NCBI RefSeq assembly: GCF_000331245.1
Contig: NZ_ANFZ01000018.1
Location: forward strand, 1-64,000
Length of the DNA: 64,000 nucleotides
Origin: Blastomonas sp. AAP53
GTDB taxonomy: Bacteria > Pseudomonadota > Alphaproteobacteria > Sphingomonadales > Sphingomonadaceae
Direction: 5' to 3'
Under the pieces are notes generated by a model, which did not search any database, was not told the origin of the DNA, and was given only the letters and a program-made list of their open reading frames with translations. The first letter of the stretch is position 1. Each line of letters opens with the position of its first letter. Positions 33,386 through 40,966 of the stretch are shown one piece after another. The translations under genes were made by a program, and so were the position numbers.

Positions 33386-33461
33386 ACCACTACCCTCTTG
33401 TCTCGATCGATGGTGGCGTGAGCCACAATCGATTGCGCCGCCAGGATGAGTGGCTGGCGGT

Positions 33462-33477
33462 CCCCCCATTTTGGGGG
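33462..33477. promoter_or_regulatory. C6-ATTTT-G5 palindrome
   Basis: CCCCCCATTTTGGGGG lies 77-92 bases upstream of the paralogue 2 chemoreceptor start. Its core matches 14 of 15 bases of the palindrome in the HU leader. It is probably a protein-binding site. Confidence 0.4.
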
Positions 33478-33551
33478 TGACGCCTCCTATTCCGGCGTGG
33501 CTGAAACAATGGTTAATTTTTGGACCGATAGTCTTCACTATGAAGCTATAC

Positions 33552-33570
33552 ACCCCCCAAATCCGGGGGT
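33552..33570. promoter_or_regulatory. A-C6-AAATCC-G5-T palindrome
   Basis: ACCCCCCAAATCCGGGGGT is a second palindrome of the same style, about 91 bases (roughly nine helical turns) from the first. Spacing and similarity suggest one protein binding both. Confidence 0.35.
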
Positions 33571-33948
33571 ACGTCGCCGAGGAGATCGTGTCGCAAATGT
33601 TGATCGCGATCAGGCTGAAAACGATTGTAACGCGCCCATCGGGCCTATGGGCGACCAGATTTAATCGTTTTATATCAATAGCTTCTGGAATCACGCGAAC
33701 TCCTGGCGAGCGGATTGGCTCTGCGTTCGGGGCGGCGCGCCAAGGTTAACGCAAATGGTTAACAACACTTCAGTTCGCCCCGTGGGGCGGCAGCAATCTA
33801 TTGTCTGTCGAATTGTAAATTGTTTCGATGCCCCGCTGCCGGGGCCCGCGCAACCGCTACACCGCCGTCATTTTTACCGTGAAACGACCGGTTCCAGCCG
33901 AATCATCCGCCTCCGATTCGGGTAAATTTGCGCAGTTACATCCGTCGC

Positions 33949-33973
33949 GGAACGCTCTGGCAGTCCCATCGTA
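33949..33973 (+). promoter_or_regulatory. EcfG-type general stress promoter
   Basis: GGAAC (33949-33953), 16 bases, then CGTA (33970-33973). This matches the alphaproteobacterial EcfG consensus GGAAC-N16/17-CGTT in all but the last base. It lies 38 bases before the start of a YflT-like general stress protein gene, which supports the assignment. Confidence 0.55.
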
Positions 33974-34011
33974 CCCTGATGTGTCGGGACGGGTGACAAA
34001 GGAGAGACAAC

Positions 34012-34542
34012 ATGCACAACAGCTTTGTATCCGCCATATTTGATGATCAGCGCGCCGCCGGGCAGGCGGTGGAGCAACTGCGTTCCGCCGGGGTTGCGGA
34101 CAGCGCGATCTCGATCATCGCACGGTCAGACAGCGGCAAGGCGACGACAACCGATGGTTCGGGCGAAGAGCAGACCCGCGATATCGTCGGTACTGCGGCA
34201 GCCGGTGCAGGGCTGGGCGCCCTGTTCGGTATCGCCGCATTGGCGATCCCCGGTGTGGGTCCGTTCATCGCTGCCGGTGCGATCGCCGAGGCGGCTGTCG
34301 GCGGCGCTGCGATCACCGGGACAGCAATCGGCGCGGCGGCCGGTGGCCTGCTGGGCGTGCTTACCAGCCATGGCGTCGAAGAGGACGAGGCGCGCTTTTA
34401 CGAGGAACGGATGACCGACGGGGGAATCTTCGTGTCGGTCGATGCGGATTCCGCCGGAATGTCCGCAGACCATCTGCGCGATATCCTGTTCGGCGCGGGC
34501 GGTTACTCATCCACGCAGGGACGCAGCGGCACGCTGGCCTGA
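34012..34542 (+). CDS. YflT-like general stress protein with glycine-zipper core
   Basis: A 176-residue protein. Residues 3-40 (FVSAIFDDQRAAGQAVEQLRSAGVADSAISII) match the YflT / general stress protein 17M N-terminal domain. Residues 60-120 form a Gly/Ala-rich hydrophobic zipper (GAGLGALFGIAALAIPGVGPF). A second alpha/beta part near 125-155 shows FYEERMTDGGIFVSVDA. Members are induced by heat, salt or starvation; molecular function is unknown, though the zipper suggests membrane association or oligomerisation. A strong ribosome site (AAGGAGAGACAAC) and an EcfG-like promoter precede it, so expression in the general stress response is likely. Confidence 0.75.
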   Translation: MHNSFVSAIFDDQRAAGQAVEQLRSAGVADSAISIIARSDSGKATTTDGSGEEQTRDIVGTAAAGAGLGALFGIAALAIPGVGPFIAAGAIAEAAVGGAAITGTAIGAAAGGLLGVLTSHGVEEDEARFYEERMTDGGIFVSVDADSAGMSADHLRDILFGAGGYSSTQGRSGTLA

Positions 34543-34563
34543 TCGCCTGTAACGGCTCCACTG

Positions 34564-34597
34564 CCCCATCCCTTTCCCGACGGGGGAGGGGGTGGGT
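34564..34597. terminator. GC hairpin between convergent genes
   Basis: CCCATCCCTTTCCC pairs with GGGGGAGGGGGTGGG around a GAC loop, between the stress gene (plus) and the last gene of the cco chain (minus). Similar C/G palindromes occur at 46501, 54359 and 62242. Confidence 0.5.
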
Positions 34598-34616
34598 GCG
34601 TGGCGTTCAGGCGCGG

Positions 34617-34877
34617 TCAGCAGTGCGAGCCCGTTTTCTTGCCCGCATGTTTGCTGCGGCGTTCATTTGCAGCGTGACAGGCCTTTGCACAATCGCTGCC
34701 CTTCTTGCCGGGCATGTCGTCTTCGCCTGGAATAACGATCAAGCTGCTGCCGCCATTGCAGTTGCTTACCTCGATCATTCGGGCGTCGGCGCGGGCCAAG
34801 GGGGCATGGACCAGTGCGAACACGACCAGCAACGCACCCAGCGCGCGCAGCCTACGTGACAACGGTTTAACGGTCAT
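34617..34877 (-). CDS. Small exported Cys/His-rich protein coupled to ccoS
   Basis: Unrecognised 86-residue protein. A signal peptide (residues 1-30, ending LARADA) leads to a mature part of about 56 residues with four Cys (C40, C63, C67, C86) and His 68, 77 and 85: VSNCNGG, SDCAKACHAANERR and KTGSHC. CxxxCH and the terminal HC look like metal or haem/disulphide ligands. The start codon overlaps the ccoS stop as ATGA, with AAGG seven bases upstream, so it is translated as the ninth gene of the cbb3 oxidase chain. A periplasmic assembly or copper-handling role for cbb3 is an inference from position and residues. Confidence 0.65.
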   Translation of the reverse strand: MTVKPLSRRLRALGALLVVFALVHAPLARADARMIEVSNCNGGSSLIVIPGEDDMPGKKGSDCAKACHAANERRSKHAGKKTGSHC

Positions 34878-35038
34878 GGCAGCACCTTGGGCACATCGGC
34901 TTCGTCATCGATCAAGATCCGCAACGCTGCGCCGTCCATATCGTCGAACTGACCTCGCCCCAGCGACCAGAAAAAGGCACCCAGCCCCAGCAGGCCCAGC
35001 GACAGCGCAATGGGGATGAGTACGAGAAGGCCGTTCAT
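34874..35038 (-). CDS. ccoS: cbb3 oxidase assembly protein CcoS
   Basis: A 54-residue single-span membrane protein: MNGLLVLIPIALSLGLLGLG, then FFWSLGRGQFDDMDGAALRI, a close match to the CcoS family including the WSLGRGQFDD signature. CcoS is needed for insertion of haem and copper cofactors into subunit CcoN. The gene overlaps ccoI by four bases upstream (ATGA) and the small Cys-rich gene by four bases downstream. Confidence 0.95.
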   Translation of the reverse strand: MNGLLVLIPIALSLGLLGLGAFFWSLGRGQFDDMDGAALRILIDDEADVPKVLP

Positions 35039-37170
35039 GTCAGTGTCCTCTTGAGCCTGAGCGCATTGCCCACCACGATCAGCGACGACCCCGACATCGC
35101 GATGGCAGCGATCAGCGGCGTGACGATCCCGGCGAAGGCCAGGGGCACCGCGATGACGTTATATCCGATGGCGAGCATGAAATTCTGGCGGACCACGGCC
35201 TGCGTCTGCCGCGCCATGCGGATGGTGTCGGCCACCGGCATCAACCGGTCGCCCAGGAAGATGCAGTCCGATGCGTTCTTGCCGACATCGCTGGCCGAGC
35301 CGGGGGCCATCGAGGCGTGCCCGGCAGCCAGCGCAGGCCCATCGTTCAGACCATCGCCGATCATCAGCACCTTGTGTCCCGAAGCGGTCTGACGACCGAT
35401 CGCGGACAGCTTGTCCTGAGGGCTGAGCCCGGTCAGCGCGGTAAGGCCCAAGGTACGCGCGACCGGCGCAACCGCGGCGGTGCGATCGCCCGACAGGATC
35501 ATCGCATCGACGCCCAGTGCCTGAAGCGCCGAAATCGCTTCGAGTGCATCGGGGCGGAGCGCATCGGCAAAGCGGATCGTGGCGACCGGCGTGCCATCCA
35601 GGCTCAGTTCGGTGGCCAGTTCGCTGCTGGTATCGATCCCCTGCGGCCTGCCAAGCGTGACCGCCCTGCCGTGCCATACCGCTGCCACGCCGAAGCCGGG
35701 CGTCTCCTGCGCCTCGTCGATCATCGCGGCATGCACGCCCATCGCGCCCAGATCGCGGGTGAGGGCGGTGCTCAGCGGATGGCGGCTCATCTGTGCCATG
35801 GCCAGCAATACCGGGTGATATTCGCTCGCGATCTCGCCCAGGTTGCTGGCCACCGGGCGGCCCAGGGTCAGCGTGCCGGTCTTGTCGATTAGCGCGCGGT
35901 CGACCTCGGCCATGCGCTCGAGCGCAGATCCGTCCTTGATCAGCACGCCGCGCTTCATCAGCGCGCCGGCGGCGACGATCTGTGCGGCGGGGACGGCAAG
36001 GCCCAAAGCGCACGGGCAGGTAATGATCAGCACCGCCACCGCGATCAGCAGCGCATCATGCCAGCCTGCGCCTGCCAGCATCCAGCCTGCGAACGCCAAC
36101 AGCGCCAGCGCATGGACGGCGGGGGCATAAAGCCGTGCCGCGCGATCGGCGATGCGGACATAGCGCGACTTGCCTTGGGATGCCTCGCCCATCAGGCGTG
36201 CGATATCGGCAATCGCGGTGTCGGTACCTGCAGCGGTCACGCGGACGCGCACCGGTGATTCCAGGTTGAGCGTGCCTGCGTGAACGGGATCGTCGATGCC
36301 CGATGGCAGCGGCGCGCTCTCGCCGGTCAGCAGGGACAGGTCCATCCGGGTGGCACCCTGCACGATCACGCCATCGGCGGCGAGCCTTTCGCCCGCAGCG
36401 ACCAGCATCACCATGCCGGGCTGCAATGCGGTGGCATCGACCCAGTGCGTGTTGCCATCAGGCTGCACCACCATGGCGCCGGTGCCCATGTTGCGCAGCA
36501 GCGCGGTGACGCCGCCGCGCGCCCGGTCGCGCATCACGCTGTCGAGCCAGCGGCCGCACAGCAGGAAGAACAGCAGCATGACGGCGCTGTCGAAATAGGC
36601 ATGCGCGCCGTGCGTTGCGGTCTCGTACAGGCTGAGCGCGGTGGCGAGCGTCACGCCGATGCTGATCGGCACGTCCATGTTGGTATGGCCATGGCGGACA
36701 GCGCGCCACGCCGAGCGGAAGAACGGCTGCCCTGCATAGGCGATCGTCGGCAATGCGATCATCGCGGACAGCCAGTGGAACAGGTCGCGCGTGACTCCGG
36801 TCGCGCCCGACCATACCGAGACCGACAGCAGCATGATGTTCATCATCGCAAAGCCCGACACCGCCACGGCACGCAACAGTGCGCGGCTGCTGGCGGCGTC
36901 GGCATCGACCTCGGCTGGACCTTCGCCGATCGGATGCGCCTCGAAGCCCAGCGAGGTAAAGGCTCCGAGCAGGTCGGGCATGTCCGCATCGGCGGTGCAC
37001 GAAAGGTGCACGCGCTTTTCCGTGAAATTGACGCGCGCAACCTTGATGCGCGCGTCGCGCACCAGCCCCTGTTCGAGTTTGGAGATGCATCCGGCGCATC
37101 GGATGTCGGGCACGGAGAAATCACGCTCGATCAACGGGGTTTCAGGCACGAGGCGGGTCATCACGGTCAT
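35035..37170 (-). CDS. ccoI: Copper-transporting P-type ATPase CcoI
   Basis: P1B-type ATPase of 711 residues. An N-terminal metal-binding domain has CAGC (near residues 25-28). Eight membrane helices include the ion-path motif CPC in IITCPCALGLA (near 385). Phosphorylation motif DKTGT is near 430, TGES-type actuator sequence is LLTGES near 275, and the GDGLNDGPAL hinge is near 630. CcoI supplies copper to the cbb3 oxidase and is a CtpA/FixI-type exporter rather than a detoxifying CopA. Overlaps with ccoH and ccoS by four bases each fix its place in the ccoGHIS assembly set. Confidence 0.95.
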   Translation of the reverse strand: MTVMTRLVPETPLIERDFSVPDIRCAGCISKLEQGLVRDARIKVARVNFTEKRVHLSCTADADMPDLLGAFTSLGFEAHPIGEGPAEVDADAASSRALLRAVAVSGFAMMNIMLLSVSVWSGATGVTRDLFHWLSAMIALPTIAYAGQPFFRSAWRAVRHGHTNMDVPISIGVTLATALSLYETATHGAHAYFDSAVMLLFFLLCGRWLDSVMRDRARGGVTALLRNMGTGAMVVQPDGNTHWVDATALQPGMVMLVAAGERLAADGVIVQGATRMDLSLLTGESAPLPSGIDDPVHAGTLNLESPVRVRVTAAGTDTAIADIARLMGEASQGKSRYVRIADRAARLYAPAVHALALLAFAGWMLAGAGWHDALLIAVAVLIITCPCALGLAVPAAQIVAAGALMKRGVLIKDGSALERMAEVDRALIDKTGTLTLGRPVASNLGEIASEYHPVLLAMAQMSRHPLSTALTRDLGAMGVHAAMIDEAQETPGFGVAAVWHGRAVTLGRPQGIDTSSELATELSLDGTPVATIRFADALRPDALEAISALQALGVDAMILSGDRTAAVAPVARTLGLTALTGLSPQDKLSAIGRQTASGHKVLMIGDGLNDGPALAAGHASMAPGSASDVGKNASDCIFLGDRLMPVADTIRMARQTQAVVRQNFMLAIGYNVIAVPLAFAGIVTPLIAAIAMSGSSLIVVGNALRLKRTLT

Positions 37171-37640
37171 TGCACGTCGCTCCGGTAGCGGGCCTCTTCG
37201 GTGCCATGGCGCACCAGCGCGTCGAGTCTCCAGCGACCCGGCGCCAGGGCTTCGCGCGAGCGCATGCTGCCCAGACCGTCGGCGACAAAGTGCATGTCGA
37301 TCGCCGGAACGCGGCCCAGCGGGTGGCTGAGTGTTGCTGTGACGCCCGAAATCGCCAGCGGCTTGCCCTGTCTGGTAATCGTCAGCCTGACATGGCGGTC
37401 GGCATCGACGGTGATCACCTCGTCCCAGCCCATCGCGTCCTGCGCCTCGGCGCGGGCGAGCAGATCGTTATACTGCTGGCTGGCGACATAGCTGTTTTCC
37501 ACAACCTTGCCGCCAAAGGTCGAGAAGGCCAGCCGTGCCATGGTGAAGTTCACCGCCATGACGATGGCGAAGAAGCCCACCAGGATGCCGGTCATGTGCC
37601 AGCCGGTGAACGGCTTTCTTACGGACAGGGTGCTCATCAT
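37167..37640 (-). CDS. ccoH: cbb3 assembly protein CcoH / FixH
   Basis: A 157-residue protein with one N-terminal membrane helix (MTGILVGFFAIVMAVNFTMA, residues 16-35) and a periplasmic beta domain. Family signatures are RKPFTGWHM before the helix, then FGGKVVENSYVASQQYND. FixH/CcoH proteins are required for stable assembly of cbb3 oxidase with CcoN. Four-base overlaps join it to ccoG and ccoI. Confidence 0.95.
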   Translation of the reverse strand: MMSTLSVRKPFTGWHMTGILVGFFAIVMAVNFTMARLAFSTFGGKVVENSYVASQQYNDLLARAEAQDAMGWDEVITVDADRHVRLTITRQGKPLAISGVTATLSHPLGRVPAIDMHFVADGLGSMRSREALAPGRWRLDALVRHGTEEARYRSDVQ

Positions 37641-39091
37641 TGTGCCTCCGGGCGATCGAACTGGATGGTATCGTCGTCACCGCGCGGATCGCCGTCGCGG
37701 CCGATCGTGGCGATGGTGAAGTCCTGCCGCACAGGGCCCTGCGCCGGCGCTGCCACGAACAGCCGCACGCGGGTGACGCTGTCGGGCGAGATGGTCATCT
37801 CGACCCGCTGGCTCGCGGTGCTGCGTGATCCGTTCTCGGTCCACAATTGCGCACCGGGCAGGCCGGTCACGGTGATCGCTACCTTGCGCGGCCGCGCCTC
37901 CATGTTGCGCAGCTTGAGCGTGTAGTTGTTGCGGATCATGCCGTCGGACAGCTGCACATAGAGCGGGCTGCGCTCGTGCTGCACGGCAAGGTCCAGCCGG
38001 GTGCGCTCGCCCAGCGAAAAGAGCATCGTCACGCCGATCGCGCTCCAGATGGCCAGATAGACCATCAGACGCGGGCGCATCAGCGTCTTGAGCAGCGGCG
38101 GGGCGGTGCCGCCCGCCTTTTCCACCGCGACATCGTCGAGCGCGCAATAGTCGATCAGCCCGCGCGGGCGGCCGACCTGCGCCATCACGGTGTCGCAGGC
38201 ATCGATGCACAAGGCGCAGGTGATGCAGCCGATCTGCGGTCCTTCCCGGATGTCGATGCCGGTGGGGCAGACCGCGACGCACTGGTTGCAATCGACACAG
38301 TCGCCGAGCGATCCGGGATGCGCGAGCGCTTTCTTGAGGCTGCCGCGCGGTTCGCCGCGCCAATCCTTGTAGGTCACCAGCAGCGACTTTTCGTCCATCA
38401 TCGCGGTCTGGATGCGCGGCCATGGGCACATGTAGATGCACACCTGCTCGCGCATGAACCCTCCCAGCACGAAGGTCGTGGCGGTCAATGCGGCAACGGT
38501 GCCATAGGCGATGAACGCTGCGTCGCCCGCCCAGAAATCGCGAGTCAGCGTGGGAGCATCGGCGAAGTACATGATCCACGCGCCGCCGGTCCAGAAGGCG
38601 ATCGACAGATAGATGGCGTATTTGGCGGCGCGCCTAGCGATCTTTTCCGCCGTCCAGGGTCCATTGGCGAGGCGGATCTGCGCGTTGCGATCACCATCTA
38701 TCAACCGGTCGACATGCTGGAACAGGTCGGTCCACACCGTTTGCGGACAGGCATAGCCGCACCAGGCACGACCCACCGCGCTGGTCACCAGGAACAGGCC
38801 GATGCCCGCCATGATCAGCAGGCCCGCGACATAATAGAATTCATGCGGCCAGATTTCGATCTGGAACATGTAGAAGCGGCGGTTGGCCAGATCGATCAGC
38901 ACCGCCTGGTCGGGTGCATAGGGCCCCCGGTCCCAGCGGATCCACGGCGTGCCGTAATAGATCGCCAGCGTGATCCCCATGATCAGCCATTTCAGCCGCC
39001 GGAAATTGCCGTCTACCTTTTTGGGGTAGACGCCCTTGCGTGGCGCGTACAGCGGGCCTTCCGTGCCAGCAAGGGCGTCGGGGTTAGCCAT
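37637..39091 (-). CDS. ccoG: cbb3 accessory iron-sulphur protein CcoG / FixG
   Basis: Membrane protein of 484 residues. About five membrane spans surround the cytoplasmic ferredoxin region: CIYMCPWPRIQ (near 240), CVDCNQCVAVCPTGID and CITCALCIDACD (near 270-305), giving two [4Fe-4S] clusters. A C-terminal immunoglobulin-like domain follows from about 370. CcoG reduces copper for insertion into cbb3 oxidase. The ATG at 39091 overlaps ccoP by eight bases; upstream codons in frame do not resemble the family. Confidence 0.95.
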   Translation of the reverse strand: MANPDALAGTEGPLYAPRKGVYPKKVDGNFRRLKWLIMGITLAIYYGTPWIRWDRGPYAPDQAVLIDLANRRFYMFQIEIWPHEFYYVAGLLIMAGIGLFLVTSAVGRAWCGYACPQTVWTDLFQHVDRLIDGDRNAQIRLANGPWTAEKIARRAAKYAIYLSIAFWTGGAWIMYFADAPTLTRDFWAGDAAFIAYGTVAALTATTFVLGGFMREQVCIYMCPWPRIQTAMMDEKSLLVTYKDWRGEPRGSLKKALAHPGSLGDCVDCNQCVAVCPTGIDIREGPQIGCITCALCIDACDTVMAQVGRPRGLIDYCALDDVAVEKAGGTAPPLLKTLMRPRLMVYLAIWSAIGVTMLFSLGERTRLDLAVQHERSPLYVQLSDGMIRNNYTLKLRNMEARPRKVAITVTGLPGAQLWTENGSRSTASQRVEMTISPDSVTRVRLFVAAPAQGPVRQDFTIATIGRDGDPRGDDDTIQFDRPEAQ

Positions 39092-40013
39092 TGTCGGCTT
39101 CCCCCTCGGGTGCAGCGGCGCGGACAGGTGCGGGAGCATCCTCGCCGCCGCCCAGTGAATGGACGTACGCACTCAGCATCTTGATGGTCGCGGCATCCAG
39201 CTTGTCGTTCCAGCGCGGCATCACGCCGTTGCGGGGGTTGTGGATGGTCTTGGCCAGAGCTTCGCGGCTGCCGCCATAGAGCCACACCGCATCAGTCAGC
39301 CTGGGGCCGCCGAGTTCGCGGATACCCTCGCCGTTGGTGCCATGGCAGGCGACGCAGTTCGCCTCGAACAGGGTTGCGCCGCGCGCAGACGATGCGCTGG
39401 GCTTTTCCTGGCGGCTGATCACGCGGACATGGCTGACCAGATCGTTGATCGAAGCCGCATCGAGGATCGCGTCACGACCGAAGGCGGGCATCACGTTCAT
39501 CCGCGTCTCGGCATGGTCGGGATTGCGGATGCCGTGGGTCAGCGTGGTCTCGATCGCGGCGAGGTCGCCGCCCCACAGCCAGTCGTCATCGGTCAGGCTG
39601 GGGTACAGTCCGACAACGCCTGCGCCGCCTGCGCCATGGCATTGCACGCAATGCACCTTGAACGCGGCGCTGCCGCCCTGGATCGCGGCTTCCAGCAGCT
39701 CGGGCTTGCCGGGCAGGGCAGCGATCGGCAGTGCGGCGATGGCGTTGGTGATCGGCGCGCGCTTGGCGCCGTGGCTGGCCATCTCGCGCTCCAGATCGTC
39801 GCGGCTCGACCATTGCAGCACGCCGCGCGTCGCGCTGTTGACCATCGGCCAGGCGGGATACAGGACGACATACACCGCCGCCCAGGCGATGCAGGCATAG
39901 AAGCTCCACAGCCACCAGCGTGGCAGCGGGGTGTTCAGCTCTTCGATCCCGTCCCATTCATGGCCGACGGTGGAGGTGCCGGTGGGTTCGTCGATGCGGC
40001 TTTTGTCAGACAT
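39084..40013 (-). CDS. ccoP: cbb3 oxidase dihaem cytochrome c subunit CcoP
   Basis: Subunit III of 309 residues. A short cytoplasmic start contains GIEELNTPLPRWW, the usual CcoP opening, followed by one membrane helix (about 33-53). Two cytochrome c domains carry CVQCHG (near 123) and CVACHG (near 218), each with a downstream Met ligand. It passes electrons from cytochrome c to CcoO/CcoN in the periplasm. Overlaps with ccoQ and ccoG of eight bases each indicate coupling. Confidence 0.95.
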   Translation of the reverse strand: MSDKSRIDEPTGTSTVGHEWDGIEELNTPLPRWWLWSFYACIAWAAVYVVLYPAWPMVNSATRGVLQWSSRDDLEREMASHGAKRAPITNAIAALPIAALPGKPELLEAAIQGGSAAFKVHCVQCHGAGGAGVVGLYPSLTDDDWLWGGDLAAIETTLTHGIRNPDHAETRMNVMPAFGRDAILDAASINDLVSHVRVISRQEKPSASSARGATLFEANCVACHGTNGEGIRELGGPRLTDAVWLYGGSREALAKTIHNPRNGVMPRWNDKLDAATIKMLSAYVHSLGGGEDAPAPVRAAAPEGEADNG

Positions 40014-40164
40014 TGTCGTCTTCCCTGAAGATCATGTTGGCGGCGTCCTCATGGTGCTGGCGCGCGCCCTTGCGGAACGGCCAGGCGATGAGGCCGATGA
40101 ACATCACGGTCATGCCCAGCAGGCCCCAGCTGTCGGCGAAATGGCGCAGGTCGTCATAGCTCAT
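40006..40164 (-). CDS. ccoQ: cbb3 oxidase small subunit CcoQ
   Basis: A 52-residue single-span membrane protein: [20 protein letters not shown] with hydrophobic residues to about 30 and a basic [15 protein letters not shown] end. Length, position between ccoO and ccoP, and the FxxSWGLLxM signature match CcoQ, which stabilises the interaction of CcoP with the core. Start overlaps the ccoO stop by four bases. Confidence 0.93.
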   Translation of the reverse strand: MSYDDLRHFADSWGLLGMTVMFIGLIAWPFRKGARQHHEDAANMIFREDDNV

Positions 40165-40964
40165 GGCTTGCCTCCCTTGATGGGCGCAGCGGTTGCGACC
40201 TTGGCCGGAGCCGGGGCATCGCCCTGGTCCTGCGGCGCGGCCTTTTCGACATCGACCAACGTGCCCAGCATCTGCAGATAGGCGATCAGCGCATCCATCT
40301 CGGTGATTCGGGCAGGATCGCCGTCAAAGTCGCGCACCTGCGCCTTGGGATAACGCGCCTGCAGATCGGCTGCGCCATCGGCATTGGGATCGGCCTGCGC
40401 CTTGAGATCGGCATTGGCAGCGGCAATCGCGGCCTTGGTGTATGGCACGCCCACCCGCGAGAGCGCGGTCAGGTCGTCGCTCATGTCGCCCACATCCAGC
40501 TCGCGCTCGGCGAGGAAGGCGTAGGGCGGCATGATCGATTCCCCCACCACGCTGCGCGGATCGGCGAGGTGCGCGCGGTGCCATTCGTCCGAATAGCGGT
40601 TGCCGACGCGCGCCAGATCCGGCCCGGTGCGCTTGGACCCCCATTGGAACGGGTGATCGTACATGCTCTCTGCCGCCAGGCTGTAATGGCCATAGCGTTC
40701 CACCTCGTCGCGGAATGGGCGGATCATCTGGCTGTGGCAGGTGTAGCAGCCCTCGCGCATGTAGATGTTGCGCCCCGACAGCTCGAGCGGGGTGTAGGGG
40801 CGCATCCCGTCCACCTTCTCGATCGTGTTGTCGATCCAGAACAAGGGCGCGATCTCGACGATGCCGCCGATGGCGACCGCGACCAGTGCGCCCAGGCTGA
40901 GCAGGGTGACGTTGCGCTCCAGCTTCTTGTGGCTGAAGCGAGGTTCAGCGTTGGTATCGGCCAT
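40161..40964 (-). CDS. ccoO: cbb3 oxidase monohaem cytochrome c subunit CcoO
   Basis: Subunit II of 267 residues. An N-terminal membrane helix (about 15-37) is followed by a periplasmic cytochrome c domain with [12 protein letters not shown] (near 75) and Met ligand region. The YPLTELAGR-like sequence [19 protein letters not shown] is characteristic of CcoO/FixO. It receives electrons from CcoP. It begins two bases after the ccoN stop and overlaps ccoQ. Confidence 0.95.
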   Translation of the reverse strand: MADTNAEPRFSHKKLERNVTLLSLGALVAVAIGGIVEIAPLFWIDNTIEKVDGMRPYTPLELSGRNIYMREGCYTCHSQMIRPFRDEVERYGHYSLAAESMYDHPFQWGSKRTGPDLARVGNRYSDEWHRAHLADPRSVVGESIMPPYAFLAERELDVGDMSDDLTALSRVGVPYTKAAIAAANADLKAQADPNADGAADLQARYPKAQVRDFDGDPARITEMDALIAYLQMLGTLVDVEKAAPQDQGDAPAPAKVATAAPIKGGKP

Positions 40965-40966
40965 GA

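Larger units (their letters stand above)
33386..34011. other. Long non-coding stretch with palindromes and promoters
   Basis: No credible gene in 626 bases between divergent genes. It holds two C5-6/G5 palindromes (33462-33477, 33552-33570), two ATGGTTAA-type sites (around 33509 and 33756) resembling half-sites of the cell-cycle regulator CtrA, GC hairpins at 33776-33789 and 33830-33845, and the EcfG-like promoter of the stress gene. Confidence 0.6.
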
